Source: Sphingomonas sp. LT1P40 (GTDB lineage Bacteria; Pseudomonadota; Alphaproteobacteria; Sphingomonadales; Sphingomonadaceae). From it: DNA of 64,000 bases. The DNA lies in contig NZ_JAXOJT010000002.1 of the NCBI RefSeq assembly GCF_036663835.1, forward strand, positions 186,001-250,000, read 5' to 3'. Below the pieces are notes generated by a model. The model was not told where the DNA came from. It searched no databases and saw nothing but the letters and a program-made list of their open reading frames with translations. The position numbers and the translations under genes are program-made. Position 1 is the stretch's first letter, and every line of letters starts with the position of its first letter. Below are positions 27,882 through 37,992 of the stretch, one piece after another.

Positions 27882-28420
27882 CCTAAGGGATCGGACCGGG
27901 TACGCTGATCCACATAGGTCCGCTGCACCGCGAACGGGCTGGTCCGCACATCTCGGAACCGGCCCCGCCGACGATCCGCCTCGGCGCCGATCTTTTCCAG
28001 GCTCTCGATCAGATCTTCCAGATTGCGGCGACGCTCACCCGCCGTTGCGTCGCGGCACTCGTCCATGCACGCGGCGACCAGATCGGGCACCCGGCGGCGC
28101 ACGACATTCGCCCAGTCGACCGCGTCGGTCGCCAGCGGCTCAGCCTCGGCAATCGAAATCAGCCGCGCACAGCTGGTCCGCGCCGCCGCGATCCGGCTGA
28201 CGGCCCAGTCGGCCTCGTTGGCGGTCAGCGTCCAGGCATCCTCCAGGGGATCGCCGGGCTTGGCGTTGCGCATCCGCTTAAACCGGACCGTCGCAAACCG
28301 ATCCCTCAGCTTGCGAATGCCGAAATACGCGCCAAACGCCACGGCACCCGCCGCAAGCAGCGCCACCGCGAAAAAGGCCAAGGCCGCAAGGGCCACGATC
28401 ACAAGCAGGATTCGAAGCAT
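27878..28420 (-). CDS. Hypothetical membrane-anchored protein
   Basis: 180 residues. One N-terminal membrane segment (ILLVIVALAALAFFAVALLAAGAV) is followed by a basic stretch and a mainly helical cytoplasmic part with three cysteines (TSCARL, AACMDEC). No family is recognised. It lies directly upstream of the NtrC-type regulator gene's 3' end on the same strand, about 50 bases from it, and convergent to folP. Codon use matches the neighbours, supporting a real gene. Confidence 0.7.
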   Translation of the reverse strand: MLRILLVIVALAALAFFAVALLAAGAVAFGAYFGIRKLRDRFATVRFKRMRNAKPGDPLEDAWTLTANEADWAVSRIAAARTSCARLISIAEAEPLATDAVDWANVVRRRVPDLVAACMDECRDATAGERRRNLEDLIESLEKIGAEADRRRGRFRDVRTSPFAVQRTYVDQRTRSDPLG

Positions 28421-28471
28421 CGTCTGCTTTATATGGGAAGCACACCCGTCTTCGCTAGACGGTTCGGCGCA

Positions 28472-29902
28472 TCACGCGGCGTTCTGGTCGATTCCCAGTT
28501 CGCCGAGCTTGCGGTAGAGCGTCGAGCGCCCAATCCCCAGCCGCCGCGCAACCTCCGTCATCCGCCCGCGATAATGGCCGATCGCAAGGCGAATCACATC
28601 CGCCTCGATCTCCTCCAGCGCACGCAGATTGCCGTCGGGCTTGAACAGGGTGATCCCCGCCCCGGACGCCGCCCCGCCATTGGCCGATGCCGCCCCTGCC
28701 GGACGTCCGCCGGAAAGCTGCGCGATCTGTGGGAAGTCGGCGCGGGTCAGCGCGTCGCCGTCACACAGCACGGCGGCGCGGAACAAGGCGTTCTGAAGCT
28801 GGCGGACATTGCCCGGCCAGTCATAGCTGCCCAGCAAGGCGATGGCATCGTCGGTAATCCCCAGCGGGCGCAACCCCGGCTGTTCCCCCACCCGCGCCAG
28901 CAGATGTCGGGCCAGCGGCGCGATATCGCCGCCACGGTCGCGCAAGGGAGGGATCGTGACCTGCACCACGTTCAGCCGGTAGTAAAGATCCTCGCGGAAT
29001 CGCCCTTCCTCGACTTCGGTCAGCAGCGTCTTGTTGGTCGCCGCGATCACGCGGACATCGACTTCGCTGACATGCCGCGCACCGATCGGCTGGATTTCGC
29101 CCGACTGGACGACGCGGAGCAACTTGACCTGCGCCTCCAGCGGCATCTCGCCGATTTCGTCGAGGAAAATGGTCCCGCCATCCGCCTCCTGAAAGCGCCC
29201 GATCTTGCGCTCGAACGCGCCGGTGAACGCGCCCTTTTCGTGCCCGAACAGTTCGGATTCGACCAGATTCGCCGGGATCGCCCCGCAATTCACCCGCACC
29301 ACCGGCTTCGCATGGCGGGGCGATGCGGCGTGAATCGCCTCCGCCACCACTTCCTTGCCGACGCCGCTTTCGCCTTCGATCAGTACGGGCACCCGCGCCC
29401 GTGCCGCCTTGGCCGCAATCGCCAGTGCGGCGCGGAATTGCGGTGCGCTGCCGACGATTTCGTCGAATGCCAGGTTGGCGGTCAGTTTTTCGGTCAGCGG
29501 ACGCAATTCGCCCGACACCTTGCCCCCCACCGCCGTATCCAGTGCGGCGAGCAACCGGTCGGCGGCGATCGGTTTCGTCAGGAAATCGGTGGCCCCGGCG
29601 CGCATCGCGCTGACGGCGGCGGCAACCGAGCCATTGGCGGTCAGCAACAAAATCGGCAGCATCGGACGGTTCAGCCGCAGTTCGGCGATCAGCGCCGCCG
29701 CATCGAAATCGGGCGCCCAGTGATCCAGCACGATCGCATCCAGCGCCATGCCATCGGGCGTGCCCAAGGTCGCCAATGCAGTCTCGGCATCCCCGGCAAA
29801 GATCGTGCGCCATCCGCGACGCGCGGCGATTGCCGCGACCAGCCGCCGCTGGGCGGGCTCATCGTCGATCAGCATCAACTGGCGCTGGCCGTTGCGCGTC
29901 AT
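28472..29902 (-). CDS. Sigma-54-dependent response regulator (NtrC family)
   Basis: 476 residues in three parts. Receiver domain: LIDDE near 11-15, phospho-acceptor Asp60 in VLDHW, Lys110 in FLTK. AAA+ domain: Walker A GESGVGKE, the sigma-54 contact loop GAFTGA intact, Walker B GGTIFLDEIGEM and an arginine finger region. C-terminal Fis-type HTH: MTEVARRLGIGRSTLYRKLGELGI. It activates sigma-54 promoters when phosphorylated. No sensor kinase gene is next to it, so its partner is unknown. The ATG at 29902 gives the family-typical receiver start. Confidence 0.9.
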   Translation of the reverse strand: MTRNGQRQLMLIDDEPAQRRLVAAIAARRGWRTIFAGDAETALATLGTPDGMALDAIVLDHWAPDFDAAALIAELRLNRPMLPILLLTANGSVAAAVSAMRAGATDFLTKPIAADRLLAALDTAVGGKVSGELRPLTEKLTANLAFDEIVGSAPQFRAALAIAAKAARARVPVLIEGESGVGKEVVAEAIHAASPRHAKPVVRVNCGAIPANLVESELFGHEKGAFTGAFERKIGRFQEADGGTIFLDEIGEMPLEAQVKLLRVVQSGEIQPIGARHVSEVDVRVIAATNKTLLTEVEEGRFREDLYYRLNVVQVTIPPLRDRGGDIAPLARHLLARVGEQPGLRPLGITDDAIALLGSYDWPGNVRQLQNALFRAAVLCDGDALTRADFPQIAQLSGGRPAGAASANGGAASGAGITLFKPDGNLRALEEIEADVIRLAIGHYRGRMTEVARRLGIGRSTLYRKLGELGIDQNAA

Positions 29903-30060
29903 GTATCTGTCCCCACTGTGCCAACTGTCCCTAATGTGGCCATGTGACATAACCGCCTTGGGTAAAGACGGGCTTAAGCGTACCAAAAGCGCGCAGGGGT
30001 TGAGGGGGGCGAGCACGCCGTCTAAGGAACGTGCAAACAAGTAGTAACAGGGGAAGACGC

Positions 30061-30183
30061 ATGGCCCAGAGCGGCGACATGAAGGCACATGAAAACACCT
30101 ATGGCGGGTTCATGCGGATGCTGAAGGTCGGCACGATCGTCACCGTCATACTCGCCGCACTCGTCGTCTGGCTGATCGCCTGA
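30061..30183 (+). CDS. aa3-type cytochrome c oxidase subunit IV-like protein (40 aa)
   Basis: A 40-residue protein, MAQSGDMKAHENTYGGFMRM... followed by one membrane helix ending in VVWLIA. The GDMKAHExTYGGF motif and single helix match the small subunit IV of alphaproteobacterial aa3 oxidases. A strong GGGGAAG site precedes ATG 30061. The stop is one base from the pntA start, so it is the first gene of the pnt transcript. It is not with the oxidase catalytic genes, which are absent from this window. Confidence 0.8.
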   Translation: MAQSGDMKAHENTYGGFMRMLKVGTIVTVILAALVVWLIA

Positions 30184-30184
30184 C

Positions 30185-31306
30185 GTGAAGATCGCGGTCC
30201 TCAAGGAAACCGCCGCAGGCGAGCGGCGCGTTTCCGCGACGCCGGAGACGGTCAAGAAGTTCATCGCGCTTGGGGCCGAAGTGGCGGTCGAGAGCGGCGC
30301 GGGTGAGGCTGCTTCCTTTGCCGATGACGGCTACGCGGCGGCGGGTGCCACCGTCGGTTCGCGGGCTGATGTGCTGGCGAATGCCGATATCGTGCTGGGC
30401 GTGGCCGGACCGGATGTCGGTTCGCTGTCCGGCATCAAGTCCGGTGCATGGCTGGCGGCGGGCCTCAACCCGTTCGGCGAGCGCGAGCGTGTCGACGCCT
30501 ATGCGTCGCTCGGCATCGAGGCGCTGGCAATGGAGTTCATGCCGCGCATCACCCGCGCGCAGTCAATGGATATCCTCTCCTCCCAGTCTAACCTCGCCGG
30601 GTACAAGGCGGTGCTGGACGCGGCGGGGGAATATGGCCGCGCCTTTCCGATGATGATGACCGCCGCGGGCACGATTTCCGCTGCAAAAGCGTTCGTCATG
30701 GGCGTCGGCGTCGCAGGGCTTCAGGCCATCGCCACCGCCCGCCGCCTGGGCGCGCAGGTGTCGGCCACCGATGTGCGGTCGGCGACGAAGGAGCAGATCC
30801 AGTCGCTGGGCGCGAAACCGATCTTCGTCGAGAATGTCGCCGGGATCGAAGGCGAAGGCTCGGGCGGCTATGCCACCGAAATGAGCGACGAATATAAGGC
30901 AGCCCAAGCCGAACTCGTGTCGTCGCATATCGCCAAGCAGGACATCGTCATCACCACCGCGCTGATCCCGGGCCGCCCCGCGCCGCGGCTGATCAGCGAC
31001 GCTCAGATAGCGTCGATGCGGCCGGGCAGCGTGATCGTCGATCTCGCCGTCGAAAGCGGCGGCAATGTCGAGGGTGCGGTCGCGGGCGAAGTCGTCACGA
31101 TCCACGGTGTGAAGATCGTCGGCCACAAGAACGTCGCCTCACGGCTGGCGTCCGACGCCTCGGCCCTGTTCGCGCGCAATCTCTACAACTTTCTGTCCGC
31201 CTTCTGGGACAAGGAAGCGGGCAAACCGGTCCTCGACGAGGAAATCGGCGACGCGATTCGGCTGACACAGGGTGGCAAGATTGTGAACGAGCGGCTGCTC
31301 ACCTGA
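30185..31306 (+). CDS. pntAA: NAD(P) transhydrogenase subunit alpha, part 1 (NAD-binding)
   Basis: 373 residues, the soluble dI domain of proton-translocating transhydrogenase. The start VKIAVLKETAAGERRVSATPE is typical. RITRAQSMDILSSQ is the mobile region and GVGVAGLQAIATARRLGAQV the NAD-binding GxGxxG. Alphaproteobacteria split PntA into two chains, as here. Start GTG 30185 lies one base after the previous stop. Together with PntAB and PntB it links the proton gradient to NADPH formation. Confidence 0.95.
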   Translation: MKIAVLKETAAGERRVSATPETVKKFIALGAEVAVESGAGEAASFADDGYAAAGATVGSRADVLANADIVLGVAGPDVGSLSGIKSGAWLAAGLNPFGERERVDAYASLGIEALAMEFMPRITRAQSMDILSSQSNLAGYKAVLDAAGEYGRAFPMMMTAAGTISAAKAFVMGVGVAGLQAIATARRLGAQVSATDVRSATKEQIQSLGAKPIFVENVAGIEGEGSGGYATEMSDEYKAAQAELVSSHIAKQDIVITTALIPGRPAPRLISDAQIASMRPGSVIVDLAVESGGNVEGAVAGEVVTIHGVKIVGHKNVASRLASDASALFARNLYNFLSAFWDKEAGKPVLDEEIGDAIRLTQGGKIVNERLLT

Positions 31307-31333
31307 TTATCGGGCGCAAGGGGGCGCTGGACC

Positions 31334-31612
31334 ATGGACTTCATCTCGATCCTGTCGATCTTCGTGCTGGCGTGCTTCGTCGGCTATTATGTGGTGTGGT
31401 CGGTGACCCCGGCGCTGCACACGCCGCTGATGGCCGTCACCAACGCCATCTCCAGCGTCATCATCGTCGGCGCGCTGATCGCGTCTGCCGCCGCCGGGAG
31501 CCCGACTTCGAAATGGCTGGGGCTGATCGCGGTGGCGCTGGCCAGTGTCAATATTTTCGGCGGGTTCGCCGTCACCGCGCGCATGCTCGCCATGTACAAG
31601 AAGAAGGGCTGA
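31334..31612 (+). CDS. pntAB: NAD(P) transhydrogenase subunit alpha, part 2 (membrane)
   Basis: 92 residues with three membrane segments: ISILSIFVLACFVGYYVVWSV, a middle one (SSVIIVGALIASAAAG), and VALASVNIFGGFAVTARML. It is the membrane half of the split alpha subunit, forming the proton channel with PntB. It is 27 bases after pntAA and four bases before pntB. The C-terminus MLAMYKKKG is characteristic of the family. Confidence 0.95.
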   Translation: MDFISILSIFVLACFVGYYVVWSVTPALHTPLMAVTNAISSVIIVGALIASAAAGSPTSKWLGLIAVALASVNIFGGFAVTARMLAMYKKKG

Positions 31613-31616
31613 GCCG

Positions 31617-33113
<1,497 letters not shown>

Positions 33114-33196
33114 TCCGGGGGATCAATCCATTCACGATCTGGCAAACACCTCGACTGATCCGGTGCCGACCGGCCGCCAATCAGGGGGTTGGGGCA

Positions 33197-34093
33197 ATGA
33201 TTAGTATCGGCAAGATTCTGGAAGGCGCATTCGGCGTGTTCCGCGAGCATTTCACGGCCGTGGCTGTTTGGGCGGGGATCTACCTCGCCTGTAACATCGC
33301 CATCCTGTTGGCGATGCAGCCATTGATGGCAGGCATCGTCAACCCCGATACGGCTGGCGATCCGAGCGCCGCGATGGCGGCGATGGGGCCGGTCTGGCTG
33401 CTCAATATCGTGCTCATGATCGTCGGCGTCGTTCTCTACACTGCTTCGATGCGATCGGTGCTGCGGCCCGACGCCGGTGGCCTCGCCTTTCTGCGCTTTG
33501 GCGGGGACGAGTTGCGGATGATTGCCCTGGTCCTGCTGTTCGGTATCATCGGGCTCATCTTCTTCTTTGGCGCGGGGTTCGTCGTCGGGCTGTTCAGCGT
33601 CGGTGTCGCCACCAGCAGCGAATCGCCCGGTCTCGTCATCGCATTGAGCTTTCTGATCGGCCTCGTCGTGTTTGGCGCGGTGGTCTATCTGCTCGTTCGC
33701 TTCTCGCTAGCCTTCCCGCTCACGCTGCATCGCCGCGCATTCGTCATTGGCGAAGCCTGGCGGTTGAGCCGCGGGCGTTTCTGGACATTGTTCGGTGCCG
33801 CGCTCGTCGTCACCGTGATCGGCTTCGTGCTGTCGATGGTCGTCGGCATCTTCTCGGTGGGCAGCTATTTCGCCGACATCATGTCCGCGGCCGGCAACCC
33901 CGATGCGACGATGCTTGCCGCCGAACGTCAGGCCGCGATGATGAGCGGGTTCAGCACCATGATGATCCTGCAGTCGATCGGCAGCGCCGTGGTCGCCGCG
34001 ATCTGGATCGCGCTCAGCGGCGGCAGCGCCGCGACCGCCGCACGCCTGCTGGTCGAGGACGAATTCGAGGATGCCGAGGAAGTGTTCGGCTGA
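33197..34093 (+). CDS. Hypothetical integral membrane protein
   Basis: 298 residues with about six hydrophobic segments and the opening ISIGKILEGAFGVFREHFTAV, which recalls the membrane domain found at the N-terminus of GlpQ-type phosphodiesterases and related polytopic proteins. No soluble catalytic domain is attached. Start ATG 33197 is preceded by a GGGG-rich site. The inner membrane location is clear and the function is not. It may be co-transcribed with pnt, 83 bases upstream. Confidence 0.75.
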   Translation: MISIGKILEGAFGVFREHFTAVAVWAGIYLACNIAILLAMQPLMAGIVNPDTAGDPSAAMAAMGPVWLLNIVLMIVGVVLYTASMRSVLRPDAGGLAFLRFGGDELRMIALVLLFGIIGLIFFFGAGFVVGLFSVGVATSSESPGLVIALSFLIGLVVFGAVVYLLVRFSLAFPLTLHRRAFVIGEAWRLSRGRFWTLFGAALVVTVIGFVLSMVVGIFSVGSYFADIMSAAGNPDATMLAAERQAAMMSGFSTMMILQSIGSAVVAAIWIALSGGSAATAARLLVEDEFEDAEEVFG

Positions 34094-34111
34094 TCGTACT
34101 TGCGTTCTTGA

Positions 34112-34153
34112 TCCGTTCTGGAGATACTTCGCAACAGACGGGTTGAGAACGGA
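34112..34153. repeat. Small inverted repeat after the membrane protein gene
   Basis: TCCGTTCT at 34112-34119 pairs exactly with AGAACGGA at 34146-34153 around a 26-base loop. It could slow or stop transcription after the membrane protein gene, but there is no T-run. Confidence 0.35.
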
Positions 34154-34225
34154 CATTCTTCTGCCTACCGCTCAGGCCCTTGGCAGGAGAAACATCCGCA
34201 ATGCGTTGCAAAGCGGAGGTATTGC

Positions 34226-35152
34226 ATGATTGAGACTGTCGTGTCGTTCGCCCCGGATCCCGGCGTCCTTGCGCCGACCGCGCTGATCGTCGCCGCGCCG
34301 AACCGGATGGATGCGCATGCCCGCGCGATCGAGGCGGCGGGCGCGCGGCTGATCGACCGGGTCGAGCCCGTAGCGATGGCGGCACGGATCGATATGCAAA
34401 TTCGGCTCGATATCGTGCTGTTCGATGCCACCGGCGTGGGGCACTTGGAGGCGGCCGATGCAGCGGATGCGCTGGCCAGCCGCCACGACGCACGCCACTG
34501 CCGGATCGTGGCACTGCTCGATGCTGCGGCGATCGATGCGGTCGCGCCGCCGCTGCTCAACCGGTGTACGGCGTTGCTGTGCGATGCCTCGCCCGCCCAA
34601 TATGCCGCCGCACTGGTCGCGGTGATGGCGGAACCTGGCGCACGCCTGCACGACGCGACGCATGAGCGCGAGGCGGAGCGGTTGCGGATGCTGAACGACG
34701 AAGTCGCGCGGTTGGCGGAAGTGCTGACCCAGCTCAGCGCCGAGCGCCCCGGCGGCGTCCGCGACCGCGCAAATAGCTTTCGCGCCGAACCTGCTATCGA
34801 GCCTGATCCGGATCCGCGTGTCGTGCGCTCGACTATCCGGGCGCGGCGGTTGCGCGACCAGCATTTTCCGTCGGAATTGTTCGCCGATCCCGCCTGGGAC
34901 ATGCTGCTCGACCTCTACGCTGCCCGACTGGAGGGACGCCGTGTGTCCGTGTCCAGCCTGTGCATTGCCGCAGCGGTGCCACCGACCACGGCGCTGCGCT
35001 GGATCGGAACGCTGCACGACGCCAATCTGTTCGGGCGAGAAGCTGACCCCACGGACAAGCGTCGCGCGCATATTACGCTGACAGAACACGCAACCGGCGG
35101 GATGCGCGGCTATTTCGCGGCAGCGGCGCGCGCGGGGCTGGCGGCGGGATAA
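34226..35152 (+). CDS. Winged-helix (MarR-like) regulator with a degenerate receiver-like N-terminus
   Basis: 308 residues. The first 140 alternate strands and helices like a response-regulator receiver (IVLFDATGVGHLEAAD), but the acidic pocket and Lys are not convincing. A coiled stretch follows (HEREAERLRMLNDEVARLAEVL). The last 95 residues form a MarR-like winged helix: WDMLLDLYAARLEGRRVSVS, a recognition helix in PPTTALRWIGTLHDANL and a wing DPTDKRRAHITLT. It is probably a DNA-binding regulator; its targets are unknown. It is followed by the tRNA-Lys gene on the opposite strand. Confidence 0.75.
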   Translation: MIETVVSFAPDPGVLAPTALIVAAPNRMDAHARAIEAAGARLIDRVEPVAMAARIDMQIRLDIVLFDATGVGHLEAADAADALASRHDARHCRIVALLDAAAIDAVAPPLLNRCTALLCDASPAQYAAALVAVMAEPGARLHDATHEREAERLRMLNDEVARLAEVLTQLSAERPGGVRDRANSFRAEPAIEPDPDPRVVRSTIRARRLRDQHFPSELFADPAWDMLLDLYAARLEGRRVSVSSLCIAAAVPPTTALRWIGTLHDANLFGREADPTDKRRAHITLTEHATGGMRGYFAAAARAGLAAG

Positions 35153-35182
35153 GCGGATCCCGCAGCGAGATCGCAAAAGAGC

Positions 35183-35258
35183 TGGTGGGCTCGCCGGGAT
35201 TCGAACCCGGGACCTACAGATTAAAAGTCCGTTGCTCTACCGACTGAGCTACGAGCCC
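35183..35258 (-). tRNA. tRNA-Lys (anticodon TTT)
   Basis: A 76-base cloverleaf with an encoded CCA end. Acceptor stem gggctcg pairs with cgagccc, the D-arm reads tagctcagtcggtagagc, the anticodon loop is acttttaat with TTT, and the T-arm is gggttcgaatccc. It decodes AAA and AAG lysine codons. It stands alone between the winged-helix gene and folK. Confidence 0.97.
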
Positions 35259-35301
35259 TCACCAATTCCTGCGCGGCACCTAAGCGTGCCGCCCCGCCCG
35301 G

Positions 35302-35778
35302 TCAACCGCCGGAAAGCCGGGATCGTGCAGCCAGTTGACGGATCGTGCGTCCGCTCAGCGGATCGCGCCAGTTCGGGACGATGATGCACAGCGGCCGCAG
35401 CACGAAGGCCCGTTGTCGGAACAGGGGGTGTGGGACGGTCAGCCCGACGCTGCTCCATGCGCCGCCCGACCACAGGATGATATCGAGGTCGATCACCCGT
35501 GCATCCCAACGACGTCCGCGACGGCGGCCAAAGGCGCGCTCGATCGCCTTTAATCGCTCAAGCAATTCGGGCGGCGTCTCGTCGCTCTCGATCAGGATCG
35601 CGGCATTGACGAAACGACGGCGCGACGGCCCCAGCGGCGCGGTGGCGATCGGCGGCGATGCCCGGATTACGCCGCCGATCGCCGCGATCGCGGCGCGTAC
35701 CTCGCGTTTGGGCGCGCCATGCCGCCCGCGCCGGTTCGATCCCAGCGCAACGACGTAATGGCTGCCACTGCCGGACAT
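35302..35778 (-). CDS. folK: 2-amino-4-hydroxy-6-hydroxymethyldihydropteridine diphosphokinase
   Basis: 158 residues. Start SHYVVALGSNRRG is typical of HPPK. The family signature is RWDARVIDLDIILW, followed by VPHPLFRQRAFVLRPL. It transfers diphosphate from ATP to the pterin, the step just before FolP. It lies one base after a 67-residue gene and in the same direction as aguB, forming a three-gene unit. The tRNA-Lys gene follows on the same strand. Confidence 0.95.
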   Translation of the reverse strand: MSGSGSHYVVALGSNRRGRHGAPKREVRAAIAAIGGVIRASPPIATAPLGPSRRRFVNAAILIESDETPPELLERLKAIERAFGRRRGRRWDARVIDLDIILWSGGAWSSVGLTVPHPLFRQRAFVLRPLCIIVPNWRDPLSGRTIRQLAARSRLSGG

Positions 35779-35779
35779 G

Positions 35780-35983
35780 TTACAGCTCGGTCCTGTCCGC
35801 CTTTGCGAACGCCTTCATCTGCGCATAAGCGGCGTCACGCGCCTCGGTCGTAAGCGACAACAGATAGCCCGTGGCCGCGCGATAGGTTGCGAACGACTGG
35901 CCATCCACCACGATCGGGACGGTGCGGCCGTTATAGAGACGACGCAACAGCCGCCGCTGTGCGCGATCCAGTGGCTCAGACAT
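35780..35983 (-). CDS. Small conserved-looking hypothetical protein
   Basis: 67 residues, MSEPLDRAQRRLLRRLYNGR followed by a short strand-helix segment (VPIVVDGQSFATYRAATGYLLSL). It is basic at the N-terminus and has no Cys or membrane segment. It overlaps the aguB end by eight bases and ends one base before the folK start. That tight packing and the normal codon use support it as a real gene. I do not know its family. Confidence 0.65.
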   Translation of the reverse strand: MSEPLDRAQRRLLRRLYNGRTVPIVVDGQSFATYRAATGYLLSLTTEARDAAYAQMKAFAKADRTEL

Positions 35984-36830
35984 CTTCTACCATCCGCCGG
36001 TACAATTCCGGGCGGCGGTCGCGGAAGAAGCCCATGCCGGCGCGGTGTTTCCGCGCACGATCCAGGTCCAGCGTGGCGGTCAGCACGCCGGTTTCCTCGG
36101 CACCGAATTCCGCGACGATATCGCCCCATTCGTCGCAGATGAAGCTGTGGCCGTAGAAACGCTGATCGCCCTCGGTGCCGATGCGGTTCGACGCGATCAC
36201 GGGGACGATGTTGGACACGGCATGGCCCACCATCGCGCGCCGCCACATGCGGCTGGTGTCGAGATCGGAATCATAGGGTTCGGAACCGATTGCAGTCGGG
36301 TAGAACAGGATCTGCGCGCCCATCAGCATCATCGTGCGCGCGGTTTCGGGGTACCATTGATCCCAGCAGATGCCGACCCCCAGCGTCGCATCGGCGGCGG
36401 GGCCGTCCCACACCTTGAACCCCGTATTCCCCGGGCGGAAATAATATTTCTCTTCGTAACCCGGCCCAACGGGAATGTGGCTCTTGCGATAGACCCCGGC
36501 GACCTTGCCGTCCGGCCCGATCATGGCGAGCGAATTGTAATGATGCGGCCCGTCCGCCTCGAAGAAGCTGGTCGGGATGTGAATTTCCAGCTCGGCGGCG
36601 AGTTTCTGCATCGCGGTGACGACAGGATGAGTGGCCACCGGTTGCGCCAACGCGAATAGCCCCTCGTCCTCGACCCGGCAGAAATACTCCCCCTCGAACA
36701 ATTCGGGGGGGAGGACGACCTGCGCGCCCCGCGCCGCCGCCTCACGGACGAGATCGGTGACGTTGGCGATGTTCCGCGCGGTGTCGGTGGTGAAAGCGAG
36801 CTGCAGCGCGGCGACGGTGAGTTGGGTCAT
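35976..36830 (-). CDS. aguB: N-carbamoylputrescine amidase
   Basis: 284 residues of the nitrilase superfamily. The triad is Glu in LPPELFEGEYF, Lys in YRKSHIPVGPGYEEKYYF and Cys in GICWDQWYPETAR. The long conserved blocks, including ASNRIGTEG and YGHSFICDEWGD, are specific to AguB. It makes putrescine from N-carbamoylputrescine. Agmatine deiminase (AguA) is not adjacent. It opens a minus-strand unit with the 67-residue gene and folK. Confidence 0.94.
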   Translation of the reverse strand: MTQLTVAALQLAFTTDTARNIANVTDLVREAAARGAQVVLPPELFEGEYFCRVEDEGLFALAQPVATHPVVTAMQKLAAELEIHIPTSFFEADGPHHYNSLAMIGPDGKVAGVYRKSHIPVGPGYEEKYYFRPGNTGFKVWDGPAADATLGVGICWDQWYPETARTMMLMGAQILFYPTAIGSEPYDSDLDTSRMWRRAMVGHAVSNIVPVIASNRIGTEGDQRFYGHSFICDEWGDIVAEFGAEETGVLTATLDLDRARKHRAGMGFFRDRRPELYRRMVEDV

Positions 36831-36911
36831 GTGGGGTATTTAGGGAGGTGGGGCGGGAAAGGCACGTAATTCAAGCTACAGATTATGACGTGTCGAAGCT
36901 TTGATCTCCGC

Positions 36912-37109
36912 ATGACCAAAGAGATTGTCAAAACGATCGGGCCTAGCGGATGCATTCGACATATCCTGATCGTCAGGCGTACAGATCGTCGCTTTACCTA
37001 TCGCTGGCATGAATTGGCCGATGGTCAATGGGGCAGACAGTCTCTCGACAAAGGGATCTATGGTTCAGCACTCACTGCTGAAAGGCTTGGCAGCAAGAGC
37101 CGTGGCTAA
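36912..37109 (+). CDS. Hypothetical small protein
   Basis: 65 residues starting MTKEIVKTIGPSG. It contains a strand-turn-strand pattern (RHILIVRRTDRRFTYRWHELADGQW) and ends GIYGSALTAERLG, resembling small proteins of unknown function with an aromatic beta-hairpin. GC content is lower than in the surroundings. It sits just before the decayed transposase region, so it could be part of accessory DNA. The start at 36912 or 36885 cannot be settled. Confidence 0.45.
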   Translation: MTKEIVKTIGPSGCIRHILIVRRTDRRFTYRWHELADGQWGRQSLDKGIYGSALTAERLGSKSRG

Positions 37110-37132
37110 AGGAAAGATTTCACTAGCCCTGC

Positions 37133-37230
37133 TACCGTCATGCTGAACTCGTTTCAGGGTGACGGGGGGTGTGGGTTTGAGCGGGCGTTTCCCTCTAGTC
37201 ACCCCGGCCTTGAGCCGGGTCCAGCTTCTT
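37133..37230. repeat. Half-copies of two dispersed stem-loop repeats
   Basis: Near 37138 cgtcatgctgaactcgtttc matches one arm of the palindrome at 4373-4465, and near 37199 tcaccccggccttgagccggg matches the arm type at 12580. The complementary arms are missing or short. These appear to be broken repeat copies beside the transposase remnant. Confidence 0.6.
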
Positions 37231-37297
37231 GCGCCGGGCAAGGCAGCGCCCCCCCCTGAGTTCACAAACGAGTGCAACGCCTGACACAGGTGCTGCC

Positions 37298-37835
37298 ATG
37301 TCGAACTACAGCCAGTTATCGATCGAGGAACGCCGTTCGATTGCCCGGCTTCGTGAAGCGGGGCAATCGATCCGGAAAATCGCTGCAGCTCTGGATCGCC
37401 AGCCAGCCTGCCCCAGCGAAGCCGGGATCGACCATCGCCCGCGAGTTGAAGCGCAACAGTGGTGAGCGGGGGCGCTGCGACGATCCATCACCTTCGACAA
37501 CGGCACCGAGTTTACACGCCACCGGCAGATCGCAAAACGACTCGGTATCGATCTCTTCTTCTGCCATCCGCACGCACCCTGGCAAAAAAGGCGGCGTAGA
37601 AAACGCCATCGGAAGGCTTCGCCGCAGCCTGCCACGCAAAACAGACCTTCACGCCTTGCCCGACGATCGCATCGACGGCATCCTCACGCCCTACAATCAC
37701 ACGCCCCGAAAATGCCTCGGCTTCCAAACCCCTGCCGAGGCCTTCATCAACCCGTTGCACTTCCAATGTGAATCCACACCCGTCTCAAGCCCCGGGGTGA
37801 CGATGTTGTGGCTTGCGGGTCATGTGCGGTAGCCC
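37298..37835 (+). pseudogene. IS30-family transposase remnant
   Basis: The N-terminal HTH of an IS30-type transposase is present (MSNYSQLSIEERRSIARLRE, then RKIAAALDRQ). After a shift of frame IARELKRNSG continues it. The middle of the protein, including the first catalytic Asp, is missing. The second part resumes with ITFDNGTEFTRH (second Asp), then after a run of six A a further frameshift, then GGVENAIGRLRRSLPRKTDL with the catalytic Glu and the usual C-terminus. At least two frameshifts and a large internal deletion make it inactive. No clear terminal inverted repeats remain. Confidence 0.85.
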
Positions 37836-37992
37836 CTCCCGCCGTCGCGATAGGGGTTGGGGAGGGTATTCTTCTTATCGGCGCGGCGGCGACAGAAGAA
37901 GAAGGCCCTCACCCGACCCGATGCGCCCGTTAAGAACGGGAAAGGGGTAAAAAAATGGGTGCGACCGCCTTCGAGTCGTGGTTGGGAGCTAC

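Noticed and set aside
29880..29960. A possible sigma-54 promoter (TTGGCAC on the minus strand) before the NtrC-type regulator
   Set aside because: The -24 element matches, but the sequence five bases further is GGAC instead of TTGC, so no -12 element is present.
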